A stretch of 64,000 bases of DNA from Streptomyces albus subsp. albus (GTDB lineage Bacteria; Actinomycetota; Actinomycetes; Streptomycetales; Streptomycetaceae), in contig NZ_JODR01000014.1 of the NCBI RefSeq assembly GCF_000725885.1, forward strand, positions 62,001-126,000, in the 5' to 3' direction. The translations under genes and the position numbers were made by a program. This document shows, piece after piece, positions 29,606 through 37,768 of the stretch (position 1 is the first letter of the stretch; the number at the start of each line of letters is the position of its first letter). The notes beneath the pieces were generated by a model, which was not told where the DNA came from, ran no database searches, and was given only the letters and a program-made list of their open reading frames with translations.

Positions 29606-31150
29606 TGTTCCGCCCGGCCGCGCGGAGGCCGGTGCGGTCCGCCGTTCGGTGCCGCGCGCGTCCGGCCGCTCGCCGGGCGACTCCTCCCGGCCGGAGGGGA
29701 ACCAGACGGCCACGGCCACCGCCGTGCAGACGACGAGGGCGGCCAGCGTGAGGGTGGCCGCGTGCAGGCCGTCGGTGAACGCGCGCACCACCGCCTCCCG
29801 CACCTGCGGGTCCGTGCTGCGGGACCGGGCCTCGGCCACCGTGCCGGGCGCGCCGGGCCCGCGCAGGACGGCGGGCAGGTGCCCGGTGAAGACGGCCGTC
29901 ACCACGGTGCCGGCGAGCGCGATGCCGAGCGCGCTGCCCACCTCGCGGGCCAGGCTCTGCAAGCCCGAGCCCGCCCCGGCCCGCTCGGGCGGCAGCGCGG
30001 AGAGCATCGCGTGGGAGAGCAGCGGTGTGGCGATGCCGCAGCCGAGCGCGGTCAAGGCGGCGCCCGCCCCGTAGACGGCGTACGGCGTCGCGGCCGTCAC
30101 CGTGGAGACCACGCACAGCCCGGAGGCCAGCACCAGCATTCCGCCGGCCGCGGTGGCCCGCCGCCCCGCCAGCCGCTCCACCAGGAGCCCGCAGCGCGGT
30201 CCCGCCAGCAGACCGGCGGCCATCGGCAGCAGCCGGACGCCCGCCTCCAGTGCCCCGTACCCCTTGGCGTACTGGAGGTACTGGCCGTTGCCGTACATCA
30301 GCCCGAACATGCCGGTGAACAGCGCCGTCATCCCCAGCGCGCCCGCCCGTACCGCGGGCCGCAGGAACAGCCGCGGGTCCAGCAGCGGGTGTGCGGCCCG
30401 CAGCTCGTGCCGCACCCACCACACCAGCAGCAGTACCGCCGAGGCCCCGGCGACCAGCACGGGAAGGCTGGTCCAGCCGGACTGCGGGCCGGCGACGACG
30501 GCGTACAGGAGCGCCAGGAAGCCGCCGGTCAGCAGCGCCGTGCTGCCCGGGGCGAGCGGGCGGGGGTGCCGGGGCACGACGGGTGCGGCGGCCCAGGCGA
30601 GCGCCAGCGCGGCCACGGCCAGCGGCACCGGGTACCAGAACAGGCTCCGCCAGCTTCCGTACTGGATCGCCGCGCCGCCGCCCACGTTGCCGAGCACGGC
30701 GGCCAGCCCGGTCATCGCCGCCCAGGCGGCCACGGCCCGCGGCCTGCGCCGGGCCGGGACGCCGTCCACCAGCAGCGCCAGGGTCGTCGGCAGGACCGCG
30801 GCGGCCCCCACCCCGCTGATCGCCCGGCCGGCGATCAGCACCCCCACGTGCGGGGCCGGCGCGCACAGCAGACAGCCCGCGGTGAAGACGCCCATGCCCG
30901 CGAGCAGGGTGCCCTTGCGCCCGGCCCGGTCGGCCAGCGCCCCGGCGGGGATCAGCAGACAGGCGAAGACGACCACATAGCCGTCCACCACCCACACCAC
31001 CTGGGCCGCCGACGGGCGCAGCCCGCTCGCGGACAGGGCGGGGATGGCCAGGTTGACGGCGGAGACCATCCCCACCACCAGCGTCACGCACAGGCACATC
31101 GCGACCGTCAGCAGCCGCGGTGCCCCCTCCGAGCGCACACCTTCCCTCAC
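29594..31150 (-). CDS. DHA2-family MFS drug transporter (14 helices)
   Basis: A 518-residue proton-driven exporter with about 14 hydrophobic segments. The N-terminal half has LAIPALSASGLRPSAAQVVW and VVDGYVVVFACLLIPAGALA, followed by DRAGRKGTLLAG (motif A) and ISGVGAAAVLPTTLALLVDG (motif B/C region), the pattern of EmrB/QacA-type drug:H+ antiporters. The last 35 residues are a hydrophilic low-complexity tail partly generated by short repeats. The GTG start at 31150 overlaps the stop of the upstream GntR gene (GTGA), so regulator and pump are co-transcribed. The substrate is unknown. Confidence 0.92.
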   Translation of the reverse strand: MREGVRSEGAPRLLTVAMCLCVTLVVGMVSAVNLAIPALSASGLRPSAAQVVWVVDGYVVVFACLLIPAGALADRAGRKGTLLAGMGVFTAGCLLCAPAPHVGVLIAGRAISGVGAAAVLPTTLALLVDGVPARRRPRAVAAWAAMTGLAAVLGNVGGGAAIQYGSWRSLFWYPVPLAVAALALAWAAAPVVPRHPRPLAPGSTALLTGGFLALLYAVVAGPQSGWTSLPVLVAGASAVLLLVWWVRHELRAAHPLLDPRLFLRPAVRAGALGMTALFTGMFGLMYGNGQYLQYAKGYGALEAGVRLLPMAAGLLAGPRCGLLVERLAGRRATAAGGMLVLASGLCVVSTVTAATPYAVYGAGAALTALGCGIATPLLSHAMLSALPPERAGAGSGLQSLAREVGSALGIALAGTVVTAVFTGHLPAVLRGPGAPGTVAEARSRSTDPQVREAVVRAFTDGLHAATLTLAALVVCTAVAVAVWFPSGREESPGERPDARGTERRTAPASARPGGTARD

Positions 31151-31947
31151 GGCCGGCGCCCCCTCGCCGGATCGCGGCCCGCCGCTGCCGCCCCGTGTCC
31201 GTCGGGCGCGCCCACCCGGGCGCGCAGCACCAGGCGGTCACCGCGCAGATGGATGAACTCCAGGTCGGCGGGGCGGCCGTCGGCGAGCGAGGTGAGCCGT
31301 TCGACGGCGAGCACCGCGCCGCCCTCGGGCAGGCCCAGCACGGCACAGGTCGCCGCGTCGGCCGTCACCGCCTGGACGGAGACCTCGGCGCCGCCCAGCG
31401 CGGCGCCCGCCACCGTCCCGATGAGCTGGAAGACGTCCTGGTGCTCCAGCACCCCGCGCTCCAGCGCCAGCAGCGGCTCACCGATCTCGGGCAGCAGATA
31501 CGTCGCGTCCAGCGACAGCGGCACCCCGTCCAGGCTGCGCAGCCTCTCCAGATAGACGGCCTCGCCCCGCTCGCCCAGGCCCAGCCGCCGCGCCACCGCC
31601 TGCGGGGCCCGTACCCTGCGGGCCTCCCGCACCTGGTTGACGACGCTGCCGTGGTGCTGGAGGACCTCGGCGAGGCCGGCCAGCTCGCCCAGCGGGTGTT
31701 CGTAGGCACGGCCGACCACGACCGTGCCGACACCCCGCCGCCGCTCCACCAGCCCCTCGTCCCGCAGCAGGGCGAGCGCTTCGCGCACGGTGTTGCGGCT
31801 GACGGCGAACTCCGCGATCAGGGCCCGCTCGTCGGGCAGCACTCCTGTGCCGAAGGCCCCTTCCAGCACTTGGCGGCGCAGCACACTGGCCACCCGCCGG
31901 GCACGGTCGGCCCGCGGGGAGCAGGCCGTCGGCGATTCGGTCTCCAT
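31147..31947 (-). CDS. GntR-family (HutC-type) transcriptional regulator
   Basis: A 266-residue regulator with an N-terminal winged helix (RVASVLRRQVLEGAFGTGVL, RALIAEFAVSRNTVREALAL, LRDEGLVERRRGVGTVVV) and a C-terminal UTRA effector domain (VYLERLRSLDGVPLSLDATY, FQLIGTVAGAALGGAEVSVQ, LAVERLTSLADGRPADLEFI). This is the HutC subfamily, which senses small metabolites. The ATG at 31947 was chosen; longer in-frame starts exist but add unconserved sequence. Overlap with the transporter suggests a ligand-induced efflux unit. Confidence 0.92.
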   Translation of the reverse strand: METESPTACSPRADRARRVASVLRRQVLEGAFGTGVLPDERALIAEFAVSRNTVREALALLRDEGLVERRRGVGTVVVGRAYEHPLGELAGLAEVLQHHGSVVNQVREARRVRAPQAVARRLGLGERGEAVYLERLRSLDGVPLSLDATYLLPEIGEPLLALERGVLEHQDVFQLIGTVAGAALGGAEVSVQAVTADAATCAVLGLPEGGAVLAVERLTSLADGRPADLEFIHLRGDRLVLRARVGAPDGHGAAAAGRDPARGRRP

Positions 31948-32073
31948 GGCACCGACGCTAGGGCAGCGGTGTTGCGTCCGCGTTACGCCACCCCCGCTGA
32001 CCTGCGGCGATGCTCTGAGCAGCGGTTTCGTGGCGGAGGCCGGCGACTCCGCCACCCCGCGCCGCCGCGGGGG

Positions 32074-32949
32074 TCAGAACGGGTGCCAGCGCACCGTCGG
32101 GTCGGCGTCGCGCAGGGAGGCGACCCGCCGCCGGAACTCCGCCAGTGCCGCCGGGTTGCCGGGCGCGTGCTGGGAGACCCAGGCGCAGCTGGCGGTCTCC
32201 CGGGCGCCCCGGAGCACGGCGCAGCCCTCCCACTCGCGCACGTCCCAGCCGTAGGTGGCGCAGAACGCCTCGTACTCCTCCTCCGGCAGGCCGTAGCGGT
32301 CGCGGCTGAGGGCCATCACGACCAGGTCGTGCTCGCGCAGGTCCGAGGAGAAGGTCTCCAGGTCGACCAGCAGCGGCCCCTGCTCGGTGACGTGCACGTT
32401 GCGGGGCAGCGCGTCCCCGTGCACCGGGCCGGGCGGCAGCTGGGGCACCAGGCCCGGGAGGGTGGCGACGATGTCGTCCCGGCGGGCGCGCAGGAAGGCG
32501 GCGTCCTCGCGCGGTACCGCGTCACCGGCCAGCCGCAGCCACCTCTCGACACCGCTCATCAGCTCCCGCGGGGGCAGTTCGAACGGCGGCTTCGGCAGGG
32601 CGTGCACCAGCCGCAGCAGTCCGGCCAGGTCGGTGGCGTTCGCGGGCCGTACGGCCTCCGGCAGCCGCTGCCAGAAGGTGACCGGGTGGTCACCGACCAG
32701 CCGGGCGGCAGGCTCGGCGGCGCGGACCGCGGGCACCTGCTCGCTCTCCAGCCAGGCCGCGACCCGCAGTTCGTGCTCGGCGCGGGCCAGCAGCCCGGGG
32801 TCCCGGCCGATGCGTACCACGGTGTCGTCCAGGGCGAAGACGGCGTTCTCCCCCAGCGACAGCAGTTGTGCCGTCCCGCCGGGGCCGCCCGTCGCCGCCG
32901 CCAGCACCTGACGTGCCACATCCTGCGTGAATCCCGCGCTGCTCGCCAT
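32074..32949 (-). CDS. Phosphotransferase family (APH-like) kinase
   Basis: A 291-residue aminoglycoside/choline-kinase-like protein. An N-lobe with LLSLGENAVFALDDTVVRIG (nucleotide-binding strands) is followed by the catalytic loop PGPVHGDALPRNVHV (His177, Asp179, Asn184) and the metal-binding LLVDLETFS (Asp196). Such proteins phosphorylate hydroxyls on small molecules; many in Streptomyces have no known substrate. GAGGAGA lies ten bases before the ATG at 32949. It is a monocistronic gene, divergent from the deacetylase gene, with no resistance genes nearby. Confidence 0.88.
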   Translation of the reverse strand: MASSAGFTQDVARQVLAAATGGPGGTAQLLSLGENAVFALDDTVVRIGRDPGLLARAEHELRVAAWLESEQVPAVRAAEPAARLVGDHPVTFWQRLPEAVRPANATDLAGLLRLVHALPKPPFELPPRELMSGVERWLRLAGDAVPREDAAFLRARRDDIVATLPGLVPQLPPGPVHGDALPRNVHVTEQGPLLVDLETFSSDLREHDLVVMALSRDRYGLPEEEYEAFCATYGWDVREWEGCAVLRGARETASCAWVSQHAPGNPAALAEFRRRVASLRDADPTVRWHPF

Positions 32950-33101
32950 CGTCTGTGCTCTCCTCGTTCCGGTCGTTCCCTCCCAGGCTGTCAGGGCGGG
33001 GTGCGCGAGCCCGCGTCGGCCCGGCCCAAATGCGGCGTATCTCTCATCCGGCCGACGCAACCGCTGTACCGCCTCAGAGGTCTGCATCATTGACAAGCAC
33101 G

Positions 33102-33965
33102 GTGAAAACGGGCAGTTGGGAGCAGGAGTTGCACAGCAAGCGGGGCAGCAGGCCGGCGGTCGTGGCGATGGCAGCCGCGGCGGGAACCGTGGCGGTCGGG
33201 CTGCTGACGGCGTTCATCGGGACGAGCTCGGGGGCGGTGGCCTCGGGCCGGCATCCGGGCTGGGAGGAGAGTGTGCGTGCCGCACGTGTTCCCCAGCAGG
33301 CCGCCGCACCGCACGGCAAGCCGAAGGCCGCGCCGCACTCCGCGCCGAAGGTGCCCCCGAAGGTGAGCCGGACGATAAGCCACCACACCGCCAAGGGCGG
33401 CCGGACGGTGGCGCTGACGCTGGACGACGGCCCGCACCCGGAGTGGACGCCCAAGACGCTCGATCTGCTGCGCCAGTACCACGTCAAGGCCACCTTCTGT
33501 CTGATAGGTCCCAATGCGCAGCGCTACCCGGATCTCGTCAAGCGCATCGTCGCGGAGGGGCACCGGCTGTGCGACCACTCCGTCGACCACGACACCGGTA
33601 TGGACCACAAGCCGGTGGCGTACCAGAAGCGGCAGATACTCGACGCGCAGAAGATGATCGAGAAGGCCTCGGGCGGGGCCCGCGTGCACTACTACCGCGC
33701 ACCCGGCGGGGCCTTCACGCCGGACAGCCGCCGGATAGCCGCCGCGCACGGGATGCGGCCCCTGGGCTGGATCGTCGACCCGGGTGACTGGCAGCGGCCG
33801 GGCTCGGAGGAGATAACACGGCAGGCCGAGGAGCAGACGAAGGACGGAGCGGTGGTGCTCTTCCACGACGGCGGCGGGGACCGCTCCGAGTCGTACGAGG
33901 CGCTGCGGCAGTACCTGCCGTGGCTGAAGGAGCAGGGATACGGTTTCGCGTTCCCGAAGGCTTGA
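33102..33965 (+). CDS. Secreted or membrane-anchored polysaccharide deacetylase (NodB domain)
   Basis: A carbohydrate-esterase family 4 enzyme. The N-terminus has a basic stretch (SKRGSR) and a hydrophobic helix (PAVVAMAAAAGTVAVGLLTA), then an Ala/Pro/Lys-rich linker. The NodB domain shows all five motifs: TLDDGPHPEWTP, HSVDHDT, YYRAPGGAFTPDS, WIVDPGDWQRPG and VVLFHDGGGDR. It likely deacetylates peptidoglycan, chitin oligomers or exopolysaccharide outside the cell. The start is uncertain: TTG 33090, GTG 33102, or TTG 33129 (the last with GGGAG at six bases). The next gene encodes an LPMO, so both act on extracellular polysaccharide. Confidence 0.9.
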   Translation: MKTGSWEQELHSKRGSRPAVVAMAAAAGTVAVGLLTAFIGTSSGAVASGRHPGWEESVRAARVPQQAAAPHGKPKAAPHSAPKVPPKVSRTISHHTAKGGRTVALTLDDGPHPEWTPKTLDLLRQYHVKATFCLIGPNAQRYPDLVKRIVAEGHRLCDHSVDHDTGMDHKPVAYQKRQILDAQKMIEKASGGARVHYYRAPGGAFTPDSRRIAAAHGMRPLGWIVDPGDWQRPGSEEITRQAEEQTKDGAVVLFHDGGGDRSESYEALRQYLPWLKEQGYGFAFPKA

Positions 33966-33983
33966 CCGGACTCCGTCAACAGC

Positions 33984-33999
33984 TAAAGTCTAGACCAAT
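33984..33999. promoter_or_regulatory. DasR-responsive element (dre)-like site
   Basis: TAAAGTCTAGACCAAT, 39-54 bp upstream of the LPMO start, matches the core of the Streptomyces dre consensus (ACTGGTCTAGACCACT) at GTCTAGACCA, with a degenerate left side. DasR represses chitin-use genes until glucosamine-6-phosphate accumulates, which fits an AA10 gene. Confidence 0.75.
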
Positions 34000-34037
34000 C
34001 CCCACAGCGTGCTCTCCCTCTCACCGAAGGAGCTGAG

Positions 34038-34586
34038 ATGCGCGACAAGTCCAGCAAGAAGCACACCCCCCGCAGCCGCAGGAAGTTAGCGGCGCTCACC
34101 GGAGCCGGGCTCGCACCCCTGATGGTCCTGGGCCTCACCGCGACCCCGGCCAGTGCGCACGGCTGGGTCACCAACCCCGCCAGCCGCCAGGCGCAGTGCG
34201 CCACGGGCGTCGTCCAGTGCGGTCAGATCAAGTGGGAACCGCAGAGCGTCGAAGGGCCCAAGGGGCTCAAGGACTGCGCCGGCGGCAACTCCCGCTTCGC
34301 CGACCTGCGGGACGACAACAAAGGATGGAGGGTCACCGACGTCGGCAGCTCGGCGACCTTCAACTGGCGGCTGACCGCCAAGCACGCGACCACCACCTGG
34401 CAGTACTTCATCGGCAACACCAAGCTCGCCGAGTTCAACGACCACGGCGCCATCCCCGGCGAGTTCGTCTCCCACAACGTCGGGTTCAAGGGCTTCACCG
34501 GCAAGCAGAAGGTGCTCGCCGTCTGGAACATCGCGGACACGGCCAACGCGTTCTACGCCTGCGTGGACGTCAACATCCGCGGCTGA
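34038..34586 (+). CDS. Lytic polysaccharide monooxygenase, AA10 family (chitin-active type)
   Basis: A secreted copper enzyme of 182 residues that oxidatively cleaves chitin or cellulose. The signal peptide (basic start, hydrophobic GLAPLMVLGLTATPASA) is cut after residue 40, exposing His41 of HGWVTNPASR, the N-terminal half of the histidine brace. The second brace residue is His116 in LTAKHATTTWQYFI. Four Cys residues (QAQC, GVVQC, LKDC, FYAC) fit the usual disulfides. It is a single-domain enzyme with no carbohydrate-binding module. GAAGGAG precedes the ATG, and a dre-like operator lies upstream. Chitin activity is inferred from family resemblance to CHB/CelS1-type Streptomyces proteins. 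Confidence 0.95.
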   Translation: MRDKSSKKHTPRSRRKLAALTGAGLAPLMVLGLTATPASAHGWVTNPASRQAQCATGVVQCGQIKWEPQSVEGPKGLKDCAGGNSRFADLRDDNKGWRVTDVGSSATFNWRLTAKHATTTWQYFIGNTKLAEFNDHGAIPGEFVSHNVGFKGFTGKQKVLAVWNIADTANAFYACVDVNIRG

Positions 34587-35109
34587 CCCCCCGCCGCCCC
34601 GCCGCTTCGGCCCCGCGCCGGACCGGCGGGCAAGGGGCCGCACCATCCCCGGTGCCCGCCCGCCGGCGGGCACCACCTCGGCCACCCCCTCCCCGGGGTG
34701 GCCGAGGCCGTTTCCGGGCCCGTACCGCCCGGCCCGCCGGAAGTCGCCTTCTGGGATTCGCTGTTTGCGAGTCGCCACCGCGCGGGAGTTATCCAGTACC
34801 ACGGAATTCCGCGGCCACATTCGACGCATTCGTCACCGTAAACTCTCGCACCCCGTGCGTGGGGCAGCGCGGTCGTTCGCGACACGCCGAGGCGAAAGTT
34901 CTCGCACCACCGCTCTCCGGTGGTGGCGGAGCCCGACTGCCTTGATTTCAGGGGGAGTTCGGAGAAAGACCGCAATCCTATTATGGGCAGCCTTATCGGG
35001 AAGCCGTTTGCTCGAATCCGGTATTGCGGCACGCTTCATTGCAAGGAACGGCTCGCCATCGCGAGCCGGGAACCCCTCCCCAACACCCCACTCCTGCAAG
35101 GAGGTCCCG
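34587..35109. other. 523-bp intergenic region with a lower-GC stretch
   Basis: After the LPMO terminator (34676-34707) the sequence from about 34790 to 35100 is visibly less GC-rich than the rest of the window. It contains the direct repeats CTCTCGCACC (34843-34852) and TTCTCGCACC (34899-34908), the palindrome CGGAATTCCG and the TTG/SD of the MFS gene at its right end. I see no gene. It probably is a long 5' leader and promoter region of the transporter. Confidence 0.5.
34676..34707 (+). terminator. Terminator after the LPMO gene
   Basis: A perfect 13-bp stem CCTCGGCCACCCC with its complement, loop of six bases, followed shortly by TTTCC. Confidence 0.85.
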
Positions 35110-36295
35110 TTGCCCCTTGCCCTCCTGGCTTTGGCCATCGCAACATTCGGTGCGGGCACGGCCGAGTTCGTGATGATAGGTCTGCTGCCCGAGGCCGCCT
35201 CCGACATGGGGGTATCCATCTCTCAGGCCGGCGGCTACGTCTCGTTCTACTCCCTCGGCGTCGTCATCGGCGCCCCCCTGCTCACCGTCGCCGGTATGCG
35301 CGTTCGTCGTAAGACGATATTGCTCGCCATGACGGGTCTGTTCATTTCCGGAAACATCGCGTCAGCTCTCGCCCCCAACCATGAACTTCTGTTGGCGGCA
35401 CGTTTTTCGTCAGGGCTGCCGCACGGTGTGTTCTTCGGAATCGGTGCGGTCGTGGCGGCAGGACTCGTCCAGCCCCAAAAACGCGGCCGGGCTCTGTCGG
35501 TGGTCCTCGTCGGCGTACCGATGGCCAACATCGTCGGCTCGCCGCTGGGCACCCTGCTGGGCCAGACCGTCGGCTGGCGGTGGACGTTCATCGTGGTCGC
35601 CGGGATCGGTCTTTTGGGACTGGTCTTCCTCGCCGTGCTGCTCCCCGTCCAGCCCGGCCCCGTCCGCGGCAGCGTGCGCGGCGAACTCGGCCTCTTCAAA
35701 CGGCCACAGGTGTGGCTCGCCTACACCGTGGTGGTGTTCGGCTTCGCCGGCACCTCCTCGTTCTACACCTACATCCAGCCCCTGGTCACCCAGGTCAGCG
35801 GCTACACCCCGACCGCGGCCACGGCACTGCTGGCCCTGGCGGGGGCGGGGATGACGGTGGGCACGATGCTGGGCGGGCGGCTGGCCGACTGGCCGGTGCG
35901 GACGATCTGCGGGGCGCTGCTGGCCCTGTCCCTCTCCCTGGCCATGATCCTCTTCACGGCCCAGAACACCGTCCTGGTCGCGGCCAACGTCTTCCTGACC
36001 GGGGTCGCCGGCATGGCCGCCATCCCCAGCGTGCAGGCGCGCATCCTCGACCACGGAAGAGACGCGCCCGAACTCGGGTCCGCCAGCGTCCAGTCGGCGT
36101 TCAACATCGCCAACTCGCTCGGCGCGTCCCTCGGCGGCATGGTCATCGCCGCCGGCTTCGGGCTCACCTCGCCCAGCTGGCTGGGCGCCCTCCTCGCGCT
36201 GACCGGCGCCTGCTTCGGGCTGCTCTCCGGCTGGCTGGACCGCGGCTCCGGCTCCTGGCAGGTGGCGTCCTCGGCGCCCTCATGGAAGAGCGTGA
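35110..36295 (+). CDS. MFS transporter (12 helices), stop codon missing at the expected place
   Basis: A major-facilitator exporter of the sugar/drug efflux (AraJ/NepI-like) type. From the TTG at 35110 (AAGGAGG five bases upstream) it reads PLALLALAIATFGAGTAEFV and then about 12 hydrophobic segments ending LLSGWLDRG near 36250, where homologues normally stop. In this frame no stop occurs until 37224; the open frame crosses a strong terminator (36335-36367) and runs antisense over the next gene. A TGA in the neighbouring frame lies at 36293-36295. I therefore place the end there as an estimate: a one-base indel near 36.25-36.29 kb or a lost stop codon would explain it. Confidence 0.75.
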
Positions 36296-36334
36296 AATCG
36301 GAGGCGTTATCCAGCCGGGCGGAACCGCACAGCG

Positions 36335-36367
36335 GGAGCGCGGGACGGCCGGACCGTCCCGCGCTCC
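36335..36367. terminator. Bidirectional terminator between MFS and eRF1-like genes
   Basis: A perfect 14-bp stem GGAGCGCGGGACGG with its complement and a CCGGA loop. It lies between the presumed end of the MFS gene and the stop of the minus-strand gene at 36397. Confidence 0.85.
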
Positions 36368-36396
36368 GGCGCGTCGGCCACCTTGCCGGGCCCGTC

Positions 36397-37548
36397 TCAG
36401 GCCGCGGGGCCCGGTTCGCCGTGGGTCCAGCGCAGCAGCGCGCCCAGACCGCCCACCGGGAGCTCGTCCTCGGGCGGGACGACCAGAACCTCGGCGTCGG
36501 TGGCCACCGCGTTGCGCAGCAGCGCGTCGTCGGCACGCGCGGGGGACGGGTCGGTGGCGCCCAGGTACTGCAGCTCGGAGCGGCGCACACCGAGCTGGTC
36601 GGAACCGTCACCGACCCACACCTCACGTTCGCGGTCCGGCCCGCCGGGCCGTACCACCAGCGTGTCCAGCCGGTGCTCGCGTGCCGCCTCCACCAGCGAG
36701 GGCACACCCTCCGCGACGCCGCCGCCGGCCGCGCCGGCGGGGGACGCCCCGGGCGTGTGCGCGGCCCGCAGCTCGGTGAGGGCCTCGGCGGTGTGCCGCC
36801 GCGCGTACTCCTGCCGGATCCGTTCGGTCTCCCGGTCCAGCAGTTCGGTGGACGAGCCGGCGGCCCGCCCGCCGTGCGAGGTCTCCACGGCCAGCTGACG
36901 CAGCTGCTCGGGCAGCTTGTCGTGCACGGCGCGCCGCTCGCGCGGATCGCCGCTGAGCAGCAGCACGTCGGCGCCGCTCTCCGCGAAGCGGGCCGCGACG
37001 GCTTCGGCGATCACGCCCGCGTTGCTCTCCCAGGTGTTCTCCACCCGGAACTGGAAGTGCTTCTCGGAGAACTCCCCGTTGGCGGTGCGGTGCACCGGCC
37101 ACTCCTCACCGCGCGCCTGGCCGGCGGGACGGGTGCCGTACGCGTCCGTCAGCTCGAAGTCGGCGCCCGTACGGTCGATGCGGGCCGTCAGGCACAGCGG
37201 GTTCTCGCCCAGGAGCTCCGGTAGCGGGCCCAGGTGCGGCAGCGTCGCCCAGCACACCTGGGCGCGGTCGGGCGCCTGCGTCAGCGGCACCTCCAGGACG
37301 ACCTCACCTTCGGTGGCGAACACCGCGCTGCCCTGCGGCTCGGCCCGTGGGGAGAGCGTCGCCAGATGCTCGGTGACGGCCTCCACGGTGGCCTTGGAGG
37401 CCCCCTGCCGTGCCAGCTCGTCCCCCGCTGCGCGGGCCGTGAGGCGACGCTCCTCCCCGGACGTCTCGGTGGCACGGGCCGTGCTCACGTAGGCGGTGGC
37501 CCACGGTCCGCTCCGGTCGAGGAGAGGGGCGAGGGAATCGAGGCGCAT
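36397..37548 (-). CDS. Bacterial eRF1-like (Vms1/baeRF, Rv2629-type) protein
   Basis: A 383-residue protein of the bacterial/archaeal eRF1-related family, annotated in actinobacteria as Vms1/Ankzf1-type peptidyl-tRNA hydrolase or Rv2629 homologue. Recognisable segments are LLDRSGPWATAYVSTARATE near the start, RFAESGADVLLLSGDPRERR in the middle, and LRNAVATDAEVLVVPPEDEL with PVGGLGALLRWT at the end. The role is uncertain: ribosome rescue or a stress-linked ribosome factor is likely. GGAGG lies just before the ATG at 37548. It is monocistronic and divergent from the PTS genes. Confidence 0.8.
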   Translation of the reverse strand: MRLDSLAPLLDRSGPWATAYVSTARATETSGEERRLTARAAGDELARQGASKATVEAVTEHLATLSPRAEPQGSAVFATEGEVVLEVPLTQAPDRAQVCWATLPHLGPLPELLGENPLCLTARIDRTGADFELTDAYGTRPAGQARGEEWPVHRTANGEFSEKHFQFRVENTWESNAGVIAEAVAARFAESGADVLLLSGDPRERRAVHDKLPEQLRQLAVETSHGGRAAGSSTELLDRETERIRQEYARRHTAEALTELRAAHTPGASPAGAAGGGVAEGVPSLVEAAREHRLDTLVVRPGGPDREREVWVGDGSDQLGVRRSELQYLGATDPSPARADDALLRNAVATDAEVLVVPPEDELPVGGLGALLRWTHGEPGPAA

Positions 37549-37604
37549 GGTTCCTCCCTGCGTCGTCGGTCGTCGAGAGGGCGTTGTGCATATGTGCGCG
37601 CGGG

Positions 37605-37640
37605 GGGTGGTCGCGGCGCGAGGGGCGTCTGTGACCACCC
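37605..37640. promoter_or_regulatory. Inverted repeat in the eRF1-like/PTS divergent region
   Basis: GGGTGGTC (37605-37612) and GACCACCC (37633-37640) are perfect 8-bp inverted copies with a 20-bp spacer between two divergent starts. It may be an operator or a chance GC-rich match. Confidence 0.35.
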
Positions 37641-37768
37641 GCGGAAGAGCGGGTACCCCCGGCTCCGGGCGCCGACACGGGCCCGCGCCGAGGGCCGGGC
37701 CTCTCCGGGGACGGCACTGCCGCACCCCTGGTGACCTGGCGGTATCACCCGTGCCAGGATCTGCGCCC

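Noticed and set aside
34980..35045. tRNA-like segment (GCTCGAATCC resembling a T-loop)
   Set aside because: No 5-bp T-stem, anticodon stem or acceptor stem could be formed around it.
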